In this document: positions 33,795-42,827 of the stretch, one piece after another
Layout: each line of letters starts with the position of its first letter
Numbering within the stretch: position 1 is the first letter of the stretch
Source of the DNA: Acidobacteriota bacterium
Lineage (GTDB): Bacteria; Acidobacteriota; Terriglobia; Terriglobales; Acidobacteriaceae
Direction: 5' to 3'
Length of the DNA: 47,704 nt
Assembly: GCA_021792795.1 (NCBI GenBank)
Contig: JAJYUB010000027.1
Coordinates: forward strand, 1-47,704
Translations under genes and position numbers: made by a program
The notes under the pieces: model-generated
Told to the model about the DNA's origin: nothing
The model's database searches: none
Seen by the model: the letters and a program-made list of their open reading frames with translations, nothing else

Positions 33795-34526
33795 TCAGTA
33801 TAACGGTTTCGAATCGCCGGCAGGAAGATAGGGTTGCAAGGGACAGCCTTGGCAACGCGGGGTGGCGCCGCAGTGGCGTTTGCCGACTTCGACAATCAGC
33901 GCGTGCAGTTCATTCGCGTGGCGAGCTGTTTCTTCGCGGGTGGCGCTGGCAATCGCGCCATCTCCCAGGGCCTGCAATTCCGCATAGCGCGCATTGGCAG
34001 GGAGAAGCTCATGGCGCGTGACCACACGACGGAGGTATTCGTCCACGACAAACACGGGATGTTCGAGCGCATAGAGGAGAATGGCATCGGCAGTTTCCGG
34101 GCCGACACCGGGCAGCGCCAGCAATTGCGCGCGAAGCTCGGCCGTCGGCTGCTGCGCCATCCGATCGAGCGAGCCAGCGTAGTGATCGTCCAGAAATCGC
34201 ACAAAGGATTTGATGGAGGCTGCCTTGCGCACAACAAAACCGGAGGGGCGGATTGGCTGGCGCAACGCTTCTTCTGAAATGAAACGGATGCCTTCGATGG
34301 TGAGCAATCCAGCGGCGCGCAAGTTGGCGATGGAACGTTCCACGCTGCGCCATGCGGTGGCCTGGGTCAAGTAGGCGCCAAGCACCACCTCAAATGCTGT
34401 GTCGGCGGGCCACCACTTGCGGGTCCCATAGGCAGCCAGCAGTGCGGCATACATCGTGCGCAATTGTTGCTCGGACCCTGGGCCAGGGCCGGAGGCGCGC
34501 GAAGATTTGTGGCGGCGGCGGGTCAC
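33795..34526 (-). CDS. Endonuclease III-like HhH-GPD DNA glycosylase (MagIII-like)
   Basis: A 243-residue base-excision repair glycosylase of the HhH-GPD superfamily. The helix-hairpin-helix is [16 protein letters not shown]; the catalytic Asp is in [10 protein letters not shown]. At the position of the Nth catalytic Lys (GRKTAN) there is a Glu (GPETAD), as in H. pylori MagIII as I recall, implying a monofunctional glycosylase acting on alkylated bases rather than a glycosylase/AP-lyase. The C-terminal Fe-S motif is reduced: [16 protein letters not shown] retains three cysteines, with Leu where a fourth would be expected. The start is GTG 34526. It is divergent from yjbQ. Confidence 0.85.
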   Translation of the reverse strand: MTRRRHKSSRASGPGPGSEQQLRTMYAALLAAYGTRKWWPADTAFEVVLGAYLTQATAWRSVERSIANLRAAGLLTIEGIRFISEEALRQPIRPSGFVVRKAASIKSFVRFLDDHYAGSLDRMAQQPTAELRAQLLALPGVGPETADAILLYALEHPVFVVDEYLRRVVTRHELLPANARYAELQALGDGAIASATREETARHANELHALIVEVGKRHCGATPRCQGCPLQPYLPAGDSKPLY

Positions 34527-34580
34527 AACGATTTTCTCTGCGCTGGCAGAAATCCAGCTCTCCTCAGTATCCTATGGTGC

Positions 34581-35015
34581 ATGAAGGTCCATACGGAATA
34601 TCTGCACATGCAAACGGTCGAGCGGCGCGAGATTGTCCACATCACGCCGCAGGTGGAAGAGATTGTTGGGCGCAGCGGGGTCCATGACGGTCTGTGCTTC
34701 GTGTCGCCGATGCATATCACGGCCGCTGTGTACGTCAACGATCTGGAAGAGGGCCTGATCGAAGACATCATGGAATGGTTGGACAAGCTGGCCCCCGTAG
34801 GGCCGGATTACAGACACCACCAGACCGGCGAAGACAACGGGGACGCCCATCTGAAGTCGTTGCTGATGCACCATGAAACCACGCTGCCCATCACTGCGGG
34901 CAAGCTCGATTTAGGGCGGTGGCAACGCGTGTTTTATGCGGAGTTCGACGGACAGCGGCGCAAGCGCGTCATCGTAAAAGCGATGGGTGTGACGGAAACA
35001 GGTCAGGCCGGGTAG
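34581..35015 (+). CDS. YjbQ family protein (UPF0047)
   Basis: A 144-residue protein of the YjbQ/UPF0047 family, annotated as secondary thiamine-phosphate synthase enzyme. It shows the family features: [20 protein letters not shown], a [17 protein letters not shown] segment with the conserved His residues, and a C-terminal [19 protein letters not shown]. The ATG at 34581 matches the usual family start; longer open-frame sequence upstream overlaps the divergent glycosylase gene. Physiological role not established. Confidence 0.9.
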   Translation: MKVHTEYLHMQTVERREIVHITPQVEEIVGRSGVHDGLCFVSPMHITAAVYVNDLEEGLIEDIMEWLDKLAPVGPDYRHHQTGEDNGDAHLKSLLMHHETTLPITAGKLDLGRWQRVFYAEFDGQRRKRVIVKAMGVTETGQAG

Positions 35016-35126
35016 AGCGATTCCGATCTGGATCTCTGAAAGGCCCATGGTGGATGGCCGTGGCCGCTCTGTTCATCCGGTACGGTCCACTTTATGGCCG
35101 CGCGATTCTAAGGCATACTGGATTCG

Positions 35127-36290
35127 ATGTCCGCCAACGACAGCGAACTCGCCCGCCTTGTCGCGGAACTGAATCGCACAGCTATTCGCGTTCCACGTTC
35201 CAGCGATAAAGCCGCCGCCAGCCCGCGCGATCTGGACCAGCTCCTGGTCCTGGCCACGCAGCGGCACGCGTCGGACCTGCTGCTTGTCGCCAACTCTCCC
35301 ATAGCCTTTCGCATCAACGGCGCCCTGGCGACCGCCGGTAGCGCGCTGGCTTCAGCCGAAGAAATCCGCAGCTACCTGCAACCCTTGCTGTCCGTCGCAC
35401 TGTCTGAAGAACTCGAGAAGAACCGTTCGATCGACTTTTGCTTTATGCGACCCAACATTGGTCGTTTTCGCGCCAACATTCATTTTCAGCGTCGGACCAT
35501 GGCTGCCGCGATCCGGCTGCTTCCCGCGCAGATCCCGTCTCTTGAATCGCTGCATCTTCCCGCTATCCTGGCCGTGCTCGCCGAGCGCCGGCAGGGCTTC
35601 GTGCTGTTCACGGGCCCCACCGGCTGCGGAAAAACTTCCTCTCTTGCGGCGCTTATCGACCTGATCAACGCCCGCCGTCGCGATCACATTATCACCATTG
35701 AAGATCCCATCGAGTACGAACATCCCAATCGCAGCTCCATTGTGGAGCAGATCGAAGTAGGGGGCGATGCCCGCGGGTTTGCCGGGGCCGTGCGCTCCGT
35801 TCTTCGGCAGAATCCGGACGTAATTTTGATTGGAGAAATTCGCGACGCAGAGACCATGTCCGCGGCCCTGACGGCTGCGGAAACCGGCCATCTTGTTCTT
35901 TCTTCGCTGCACACCAACGACACAGCCCAGACCATCAGCCGCATCCTCGATATCTTTCCTGCCGGACACCAACAGCAGATACGGCAACAATTATCGCTGG
36001 CCTTACTGGCGATCGTTGCGCAGCAACTTGTTCCCGCTTCGGACGGCACCGGCCGTTATCCGGCAACGGAAGTCATGCTCGCGAATTTCGCCATGCGCAA
36101 TCTGATCCGGCAAGGGCACGATCACCAGATTCGATCGCAAATCACGATCGCGCGCGGGGAAGGAATGATGACGATGGACCAATCTCTCGGCGAGCTTGTC
36201 CGCGCGAATCGCATCTCCCGTGAGACAGCCATTGCCCATTGCCATCAACCCGACGACCTGTGCCGCCAACTTGACAGCGGAGGAGCCTGA
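35127..36290 (+). CDS. pilT: PilT-type twitching motility ATPase
   Basis: A 387-residue ATPase that drives type IV pilus retraction. The N-terminal PAS-like part is followed by the RecA-like domain with Walker A GPTGCGKT (about 163-170), Asp box (IITIEDPIEYEH), Walker B (VILIGEIRD, about 230-238) and His box (LHTNDTAQT). Longer than typical PilT (about 345), with an extended N-terminus (about 40 residues). No other pilus gene is in the window, so PilT and PilU cannot be told apart. Converges on the ABC transporter gene. Confidence 0.93.
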   Translation: MSANDSELARLVAELNRTAIRVPRSSDKAAASPRDLDQLLVLATQRHASDLLLVANSPIAFRINGALATAGSALASAEEIRSYLQPLLSVALSEELEKNRSIDFCFMRPNIGRFRANIHFQRRTMAAAIRLLPAQIPSLESLHLPAILAVLAERRQGFVLFTGPTGCGKTSSLAALIDLINARRRDHIITIEDPIEYEHPNRSSIVEQIEVGGDARGFAGAVRSVLRQNPDVILIGEIRDAETMSAALTAAETGHLVLSSLHTNDTAQTISRILDIFPAGHQQQIRQQLSLALLAIVAQQLVPASDGTGRYPATEVMLANFAMRNLIRQGHDHQIRSQITIARGEGMMTMDQSLGELVRANRISRETAIAHCHQPDDLCRQLDSGGA

Positions 36291-36356
36291 CGAAAGCCGA
36301 GGCGGTCCATCGCCGGACCAAATCCGCATCTCCGGCCATCGAAACGGGGACTCCAG

Positions 36357-38120
36357 TCAACCGACGACGGACAGTTCCTCTTCCAGCATTTGCTTTTCAT
36401 GCAGTTGGGTATAGTAGCCGTTGCGCGCGACCAGTTCGTCGTGCGTGCCCAACTCGACGATGGAGCCATCGACCAGCACGGCAATCTGGTCGGCGTGGCG
36501 TACGGTGGAAACGCGGTGGGAAATAAAAATAGTGGTGCGGCCGCGCATGGCTTCCGCCAGCCCCTGTAGGATGCGCTCTTCGGTAAAAGTGTCGACGCTG
36601 GACAGCGCGTCGTCGAGGACCAGGATGCGCGGGTCGCGCACCAGCGCGCGCGCAATGGCTGTGCGCTGTTTCTGTCCCCCGGAGAGGGTAATGCCACGCT
36701 CGCCTACCAGCGTGTCGAATCCCTTGGGGAACTCAAGTATTTCGTCGCGGATATGCGCTGTGGCAGCCGCTTGAAGAATTTCTTCCTCAGTTGCGGCGGG
36801 CGCGCCAAAGGCGACATTTTCGCGGATGGATTCGCTGAAGAGGAATGTCTCTTGCGGAACAAATCCGATCGCTCCTCGCAATTTAGCCAGCGGATAGTCC
36901 ATGACATAATGACCATCCACCAGGAGCATCCCCCGTTCCGCTTCGAGCAACCGAGGAATGAGCCGGACCAGCGTTGTTTTGCCGGAACCCGTAGGGCCGA
37001 CAATGGCAAAGCTGCTGCCCGCGGGAATGCGGAGATCGATATTTCGCAGCACCGGGGCGGTGGAGTTGTCGTAAGTAAAGTTGAGATGGCGAAATTCAAT
37101 CTCACCGCGGATTTCTGTTGCGACGGCCCCGGTCGTAGGCAAGGCGGCGTCGGAGATGGACGGTTCCGCGATGAGAATCTCATGGATGCGGGTCACCGAT
37201 GCCGTGCCGCGCTGCACCAGGTTGACCACCCAACCCAGGGCAATCACCGGCCAGGTCAGCATCATCATATAGGTGGTAAAAGCAACGAAGGCGCCCACGG
37301 AGATTTTTGCGTTGACGACTTGGTGTCCTCCCACCAGCAGCACGACGACAAGAGAGAGCCCGAGCATGAATTCCAGGGTTGGCCACAGCATTCCCATCAG
37401 CCGGACCAGGCGCAATGCGCGACGAACGTACTCCGCATTGGCGCGCTCGAAGGCGGAAATCTCCGCCTCTTCCTGCGCAAAGGCCCGTACCAGGCGGGCG
37501 CCGGAAACATTTTCCTGCACCCGCGCGGAGATGTCGGAGTACATGGCCTGGATACGTTCAAAACGCTCGTGAATTTTGCGTCCAAAATACTGCACCAGAA
37601 TGCTGGCCGCGGGCAGCGGCACAAATGCCAGCAAGGTCAACCAGGGGCTGATACGGAGCATAAAAACCAGCGCGCCCACGGTGAACAGCAGCGTGTTCGC
37701 GCTATACATAATGGCCGGACCCAGCAGCATTCGGACCGCGTTGAGGTCATTGGTCGCGCGCGCCATAATGTCTCCGGTGCGATTTTCCTGAAAGTAGGAG
37801 GGGGCTTGGCGCTCCAGCACGCGGAACAGATCATTGCGCAGGTCGTACTCAATATCGCGCGAGATGCCAATGAGGACCCATCGGGTGAGGAAAAGGAAGA
37901 CGCCCTTCGACAGCGCCACGGCAACCAGAATCCCGGCGTAGAAAAGGATGCCGCGATAGCTCAAATGCTTGGTCATGTCGTCGATCGCGCGACGAATGAC
38001 CTCTGGAAAGAGCACCCAGATGGCGTTGCTGCAGACAGCGAAGAAGCCGCCCAGCAGGAATCCGCGGCGATAGCGTCGCATGTAGGGAAACAGTGGCCGC
38101 AGATTTTCGAGCAGGGTCAA
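36357..38120 (-). CDS. ABC exporter, permease and ATPase fused (MsbA-like)
   Basis: A 587-residue half-transporter with six hydrophobic segments (about residues 15-310) and a C-terminal ATPase. Walker A is GPTGSGKT (about 375-382), signature LSGGQKQR (about 475), Walker B ILVLDDALSSVDT, and the H-loop ISHRVSTV. It belongs to the MsbA/LmrA type. The TTG at 38120 is chosen because GAAGAAGG stands 7 bases ahead and the length is then normal; the frame extends to 38246 into the preceding gene. Its position 82 bases downstream of the LptF-LptG gene suggests it may flip lipid A or a similar lipid, which is inference; a drug exporter is possible. Confidence 0.92.
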   Translation of the reverse strand: MTLLENLRPLFPYMRRYRRGFLLGGFFAVCSNAIWVLFPEVIRRAIDDMTKHLSYRGILFYAGILVAVALSKGVFLFLTRWVLIGISRDIEYDLRNDLFRVLERQAPSYFQENRTGDIMARATNDLNAVRMLLGPAIMYSANTLLFTVGALVFMLRISPWLTLLAFVPLPAASILVQYFGRKIHERFERIQAMYSDISARVQENVSGARLVRAFAQEEAEISAFERANAEYVRRALRLVRLMGMLWPTLEFMLGLSLVVVLLVGGHQVVNAKISVGAFVAFTTYMMMLTWPVIALGWVVNLVQRGTASVTRIHEILIAEPSISDAALPTTGAVATEIRGEIEFRHLNFTYDNSTAPVLRNIDLRIPAGSSFAIVGPTGSGKTTLVRLIPRLLEAERGMLLVDGHYVMDYPLAKLRGAIGFVPQETFLFSESIRENVAFGAPAATEEEILQAAATAHIRDEILEFPKGFDTLVGERGITLSGGQKQRTAIARALVRDPRILVLDDALSSVDTFTEERILQGLAEAMRGRTTIFISHRVSTVRHADQIAVLVDGSIVELGTHDELVARNGYYTQLHEKQMLEEELSVVG

Positions 38121-38202
38121 AGCGGTGCCTTCTTCAAATTCATTGTAGTCAAGACGGATGACGGCCGGAAATTGCAGGTCTATTCTCGCTGGACTTGGTC
38201 CT

Positions 38203-40524
38203 TTACGTCCGCGTACGCAAGAGGAGGTATCCGCCAACCAAGCCAAACATCAGATCGGGCGACCACGCGGCCAGTACCGCGGGCAGCGTGTTCACATTGC
38301 CCATCGCCTCAAACAGCCCCGCGGCCATCCAGTATGCGATGGCGACGACGATGGCGACAGCAACGCCGGTGAGAGAGCCGCGCCGTCCCGTGGAGAGCGA
38401 AAAAGGGACCGCAAGGACCGCCATCACCAGAGTGACCAGCGGATACGCAATTTTTTTATTCAACTGTACGCGCAACGGCAAGGTGTCAAAACCGCTCTGG
38501 CTCAGATCGTGGACATAGCGGGCCAGTTCCGAGAAGGTCATCTCAGACGATTGGAGGTCTTCTTTCTTGAAATAGCCAGGCGGTTCGGTGATGTTGGGAA
38601 ACACTTCATGGGTGAATTTCCGGTAGGAAGTAATGGTGCCTCCCTGAAAGGTCCGTTCCCATCCGTCTTCGAACGTCCATTGGCGTTGTTGCGGGTCCCA
38701 GACCACGTCGGAGGCGAAAATACGCCCGGCAAGGACGAAGCTGTTGGGCTGAAACTCCAGTACGGTCAGATTGGCAAAGCGATTGTTCGCGGAATCGAAA
38801 TATTCGTAATAGAAAATGCGCGAGCCTTCATTGGGTTTGGCCCTTCCGAACACCCATTCCCGGTCGGGACGCAGAAAGGTGCGGGGCGGCTTGCCCTTAA
38901 TTTCGCTGCGCAGCGCTTCCTGTTTGCGGTTGGCATTTGGCAAGTAGAACTGGTCGAAGGTGAACATCACGACGGAGAGGACAGCGGCGATCATGAAAAT
39001 TGGCGCCACGGCGCGATAGAGGCTGATGCCGGTGGCCTTCATCGCGGTCAGTTCGCTGGAACGATTCAGCGCCCCGATCGTTACCAGGACCGCAATCAAC
39101 ACGCTGAGAGGCGTGATGGTGTAGATCATGCTCGGAGTCAGGTTCAGCAGGTATTCACCGACGATCTCCAGCGAGGCGTGATTGCGGATGATGTCGCTGA
39201 GCAGCTCAAACAAAGAAAAAATCAGCGACAGCATCACGAAACTGATTTCCACCAAAAGGAAGCTGCCGACAAACGAGCGCAGCACGTAATCGTCGAGAAT
39301 CAGCGGAAAGCCTTCATACAACGTGCGTCGCGGCAGGGCCCCAAATACGGCTCCCGTTGCGGGCTCGGCCCCTCTGCGAAAGACTTTCCGTACCTTGTCG
39401 CCAACCTGAGGCACAGGAAAGCGGACGGTGCCGCGCGACATCTGATAGAGCAACAACAATCCGGCCATGCCGAAGATCAGGTTCGCTCCCCACACGCCCA
39501 ACAGGACAGGGATCTTTTGCTGTTTGGCCAATGCCATTCCGGTCGAAGAGAGAAAGTAGTAGATGAAGACAAGAAAAATGGTGAGCACAAAGCCCATGCT
39601 CTTGCCGCCGCGCCGCGAAGACAATCCCAGGGGAATGCCCACCAACATTAGGACCAGGCACGCGGTGGGATAGGCATAGCGTTTCTGCAGTTCTATCTGG
39701 TACCAGCGGCCATCCGCGGAATGGGCGCGTTCGGACAGTTGACGGTTCGACATCGCCAGAATGGGCACGTCGCTATGTCCGATGCGCGTCGTATCCTGGC
39801 CGCTGCCGATCTGGATTGGCAGGTCTGTCTGCGCGAAGGTGGAGATGTTGTAGGCCCCGGGATCGTTGGGCGGCATTTCATGCTGCTCGCCATTGCGCAG
39901 CCGCATGCGCAGTTCATGATGCTGACCGGCGACCACGGTGGCCTGTTCCGCCAGGGTAATTTTCGGAGAGACGGGATCGCTGATATCGGCCAGAAACACA
40001 TGCGACCAAACGGACGCATGGCGGCCAAGCCGGACATCCTGGACATACAGAATGGAATTGCGGAAATCCTCATAAAACACTCGCGGCTGGACTTGAAACG
40101 TTGCCTGCGAATCCCGCAGAGAGTTTTCCACTTTCAACATGGCGGTGGTTGCTTTGGGAGCCAGGTAGAGGGAATTGAACAATCCGAGAAACCACGCCGC
40201 CACGCCGACCATGGCGACAATGCGGACAAACTGAAACACGCCGAAGCCGCAGGCGCGCATGGCCGTCACTTCGCTGTCGGCAGCCAGCCGGCTGAGTCCG
40301 AGCAATACGCCGACCAGCAGCGCCATCGGAATGGTGACGGTCATGGAATTTGGCAGGGTGAACGCGACCAGTTTCAAAACGCTCATGGGAGACGCGCCAT
40401 CTTGCACCACCAGCTCCAAAATCTGCACCAACTGGGGCATGAACAGGACAAACGTGAACAGCCCGATTCCCACCAGAGTATGGGAGAGGACTTCGCCGAG
40501 GATGTAGCGTGTCAGGATGCGCAC
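38203..40524 (-). CDS. lptFG: LptF-LptG fusion: LPS export permease
   Basis: A 773-residue protein in which two YjgP/YjgQ-type permeases are joined head to tail. The first half (about 1-365) has TM1 (MRILTRYILGEVLSHTLVGI), the periplasmic jellyroll region (about 105-280) and three C-terminal TMs. The second half (about 400-773) repeats this pattern: LDDYVLRSFVGSFLLVEISF, ELTAMKATGISLYRA, jellyroll, and three TMs near the end. Each half carries the coupling-helix sequence (SEVTAMRACG and SELTAMKATG) that contacts LptB. In most Gram-negatives LptF and LptG are separate and form a heterodimer; here one polypeptide would supply both. The GTG start at 40524 has no strong ribosome-binding site. LptB is not in the window. 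Confidence 0.92.
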   Translation of the reverse strand: MRILTRYILGEVLSHTLVGIGLFTFVLFMPQLVQILELVVQDGASPMSVLKLVAFTLPNSMTVTIPMALLVGVLLGLSRLAADSEVTAMRACGFGVFQFVRIVAMVGVAAWFLGLFNSLYLAPKATTAMLKVENSLRDSQATFQVQPRVFYEDFRNSILYVQDVRLGRHASVWSHVFLADISDPVSPKITLAEQATVVAGQHHELRMRLRNGEQHEMPPNDPGAYNISTFAQTDLPIQIGSGQDTTRIGHSDVPILAMSNRQLSERAHSADGRWYQIELQKRYAYPTACLVLMLVGIPLGLSSRRGGKSMGFVLTIFLVFIYYFLSSTGMALAKQQKIPVLLGVWGANLIFGMAGLLLLYQMSRGTVRFPVPQVGDKVRKVFRRGAEPATGAVFGALPRRTLYEGFPLILDDYVLRSFVGSFLLVEISFVMLSLIFSLFELLSDIIRNHASLEIVGEYLLNLTPSMIYTITPLSVLIAVLVTIGALNRSSELTAMKATGISLYRAVAPIFMIAAVLSVVMFTFDQFYLPNANRKQEALRSEIKGKPPRTFLRPDREWVFGRAKPNEGSRIFYYEYFDSANNRFANLTVLEFQPNSFVLAGRIFASDVVWDPQQRQWTFEDGWERTFQGGTITSYRKFTHEVFPNITEPPGYFKKEDLQSSEMTFSELARYVHDLSQSGFDTLPLRVQLNKKIAYPLVTLVMAVLAVPFSLSTGRRGSLTGVAVAIVVAIAYWMAAGLFEAMGNVNTLPAVLAAWSPDLMFGLVGGYLLLRTRT

Positions 40525-40712
40525 GGTGGTTGTCTTATCGTTTCGTCATTGCATGACGCGGGGTACGGACATTCAGTGTAGCTCCGGCGGGCTGGCAAAT
40601 GCTCTACGATCCATGGCAATTTCGTTCGTGCTACCCTGATCGGTGCCCACGAAGTGGTCGTATTTGCTAGCAGTTGTGGGACAATCGCAGCGGACTCAAG
40701 GAGAGCACTCGC

Positions 40713-42800
40713 ATGAGATTTCGTCCAACCATCAATTTTATCGTTACCACGACTGCCTGCATGGTTTTTGCGCCGTCGTTCCTACTCGCTCATGCGCAGA
40801 ACACAAAGAATCCGCCCCAGCAGGAATCGCATGGCATCGACGTTGCCAACATGGACCGGTCGGTGACGCCGGGCAACAATTTTTATCTGTATGCCAACGG
40901 AGACTGGATCAAACGCACCGTGATTCCCGCGGACCGCGCCGCTGTCGGTGTTTTCTCCACGCTGGATGACATGGCCAACAAGAACACGGCGGCGTTGATT
41001 CAGGAAGCGGCAAAGGCCGACGCTCCGGCGGGCTCGAATGCGCGAAAAATCGCCGACCTTTATAACTCCTATATGAACGGGGCCATGATCGAGGCCAAGG
41101 GGTTGACGCCGTTGCATCCGCAATTGGCCGCCATCGCCGCCATCCATACCAAACGCGAACTGGCCCGAGCACTGGGCCAGAGTCTGCGGGCCGACGTGGA
41201 TCCGCTGAACAACACCAATTTCCATACTGCAAATATTTTTGGCCTTTGGGTCGCGCCCGGCTTTCACGATCCGGAACACTACAACCCATACCTGCTACAA
41301 GGCGGCCTGGAACTGCCCGACCGCGAGTACTATCTCGGCGACAGTGCCCACATGAAGGAGATTCAGGCGAAGTATCAGACCCATGTGTCGGCGATGTTTC
41401 GGCTTGCCGGATTCGACGACACCGATGCGCGCGCCGCTCGCGCGATTGCACTGGAGCAGGCAATCGCAAAAACGCATACCAGCCTGGCCGATAACGAAGA
41501 CATTCACAAAGCGGACAACACATGGAAGCGGGCGGATTTTGCATCGAAGGCCCCGGGTCTGGATTGGGGGGAATTTTTCCGTGCCGCAGGGCTGGCAAAC
41601 CAGTCGAGTTTCATCGTCTGGCAGCCGAATGCGTTCACGGGCGAGTCCGCGCTGGTGGCATCGACGCCTGTGGGCACGTGGAAAGATTGGCTGGCTTACC
41701 ACGCCATTGAAGAGTATGCGGGAGTTTTGCCAAAATCGCTGGCGGACGAACGGTTCGACTTCTTCGGCAAAACTCTCGTGGGCGTGCCGCAACAGCGGCC
41801 GCGCTGGCAGCGCGGCGTTTTCGTGGTCGACGAGCTGTTGGGCGACGCGGTAGGGAAAATCTATGCGCAGCGCTACTTCTCCCCGGAGGCGAAAGCGGCG
41901 GCGCAGGCCATGGTGGCCAACATCATCGCTGCCTATCGCGTGCGCATCGAAGCGTTGACGTGGATGGCTCCGGCGACCAAAGCGGAAGCCGAGGCGAAAC
42001 TGAACGCGCTGTACGTGGGCGTCGGCTATCCGGAAACCTGGCACAGCTACGATGGCTACCAAGTGAAGCCGGATGACATCTTTGGCAATATTCAACGTGC
42101 TGGAACGTTCCGCTATCACCAGCAAGTCGCGCGGTTGGGCAAGCCTGTCGATCGCAAGGAATGGTCGATGACGCCGCAGACGGTGAACGCGGTGAATCTG
42201 CCGCTGCAGGACGCATTGAATTTTCCGGCAGCGATTCTGCAACCGCCGTTCTTCGATGCGAAGGCGCCCGCCGCAGTCAACTACGGAGCGATTGGGTCGG
42301 TCATCGGACATGAAATCAGCCACACCTTTGACACAGAAGGCAGCACGTTTGACGCCACGGGCCGTTTGCGCGACTGGTGGACCTCCGCTGACCTGGCGCA
42401 TTTCGATGCGGCCACGGCGAAGCTGGCGGCGCAGTACGACACCTATATGCCGTTTCCCGATGTGCATGTGAATGGCAGACAGACGCTGGCGGAAGACATT
42501 GCGGACGTAGCTGGAATTTCAGCCGCGTATGACGGATACCACGCTTCGCTGGCGGGCAACCCCGCACCGGAACTCGATGGCTTTGCTGGCGACCAGCAAT
42601 TCTTCATCGCGTTTGGGCAGAACTGGGGATCGAAGGTACGGCCAACCGCGCTGCGCCGTCAAGTGATGACCGACCCGCATGCGCCGGCGGAATATCGCGC
42701 CGACACAGTGCGAAACATCGACGCCTGGTATGCGGCATTCGATGTGAAGCCAGGGCAGACGCTTTACCTGGCGCCGCCGGACCGCGTTCGCATCTGGTAA
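40713..42800 (+). CDS. M13 family metallopeptidase (neprilysin-like), exported
   Basis: A 695-residue zinc endopeptidase. A signal peptide (about 1-29, ending AHAQN) is followed by the M13 N-terminal domain and the catalytic domain. The zinc site is visible: HEISH with His533 and His537, catalytic Glu534, and the third ligand Glu594 in AEDIADVAG (most family members have GENIAD). The C-terminus ends in RVRIW; the common family ending has Cys two residues earlier. The ATG at 40713 has AAGGAGA about 9 bases ahead. Probably periplasmic or surface-exposed and involved in peptide degradation. It faces the GT39-like gene convergently. Confidence 0.94.
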   Translation: MRFRPTINFIVTTTACMVFAPSFLLAHAQNTKNPPQQESHGIDVANMDRSVTPGNNFYLYANGDWIKRTVIPADRAAVGVFSTLDDMANKNTAALIQEAAKADAPAGSNARKIADLYNSYMNGAMIEAKGLTPLHPQLAAIAAIHTKRELARALGQSLRADVDPLNNTNFHTANIFGLWVAPGFHDPEHYNPYLLQGGLELPDREYYLGDSAHMKEIQAKYQTHVSAMFRLAGFDDTDARAARAIALEQAIAKTHTSLADNEDIHKADNTWKRADFASKAPGLDWGEFFRAAGLANQSSFIVWQPNAFTGESALVASTPVGTWKDWLAYHAIEEYAGVLPKSLADERFDFFGKTLVGVPQQRPRWQRGVFVVDELLGDAVGKIYAQRYFSPEAKAAAQAMVANIIAAYRVRIEALTWMAPATKAEAEAKLNALYVGVGYPETWHSYDGYQVKPDDIFGNIQRAGTFRYHQQVARLGKPVDRKEWSMTPQTVNAVNLPLQDALNFPAAILQPPFFDAKAPAAVNYGAIGSVIGHEISHTFDTEGSTFDATGRLRDWWTSADLAHFDAATAKLAAQYDTYMPFPDVHVNGRQTLAEDIADVAGISAAYDGYHASLAGNPAPELDGFAGDQQFFIAFGQNWGSKVRPTALRRQVMTDPHAPAEYRADTVRNIDAWYAAFDVKPGQTLYLAPPDRVRIW

Positions 42801-42827
42801 AGCTCGCCAACTGTTTTCTCTACGGAT

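Noticed and set aside
36753-39651. Two long plus-strand open frames across the ABC exporter and LptFG genes
   Set aside because: They are antisense to two well-supported genes and have typical shadow composition without any family motif.
41295-42467. 390-codon minus-strand frame opposite the M13 peptidase gene
   Set aside because: Antisense shadow; Arg/His-rich without recognisable domain.
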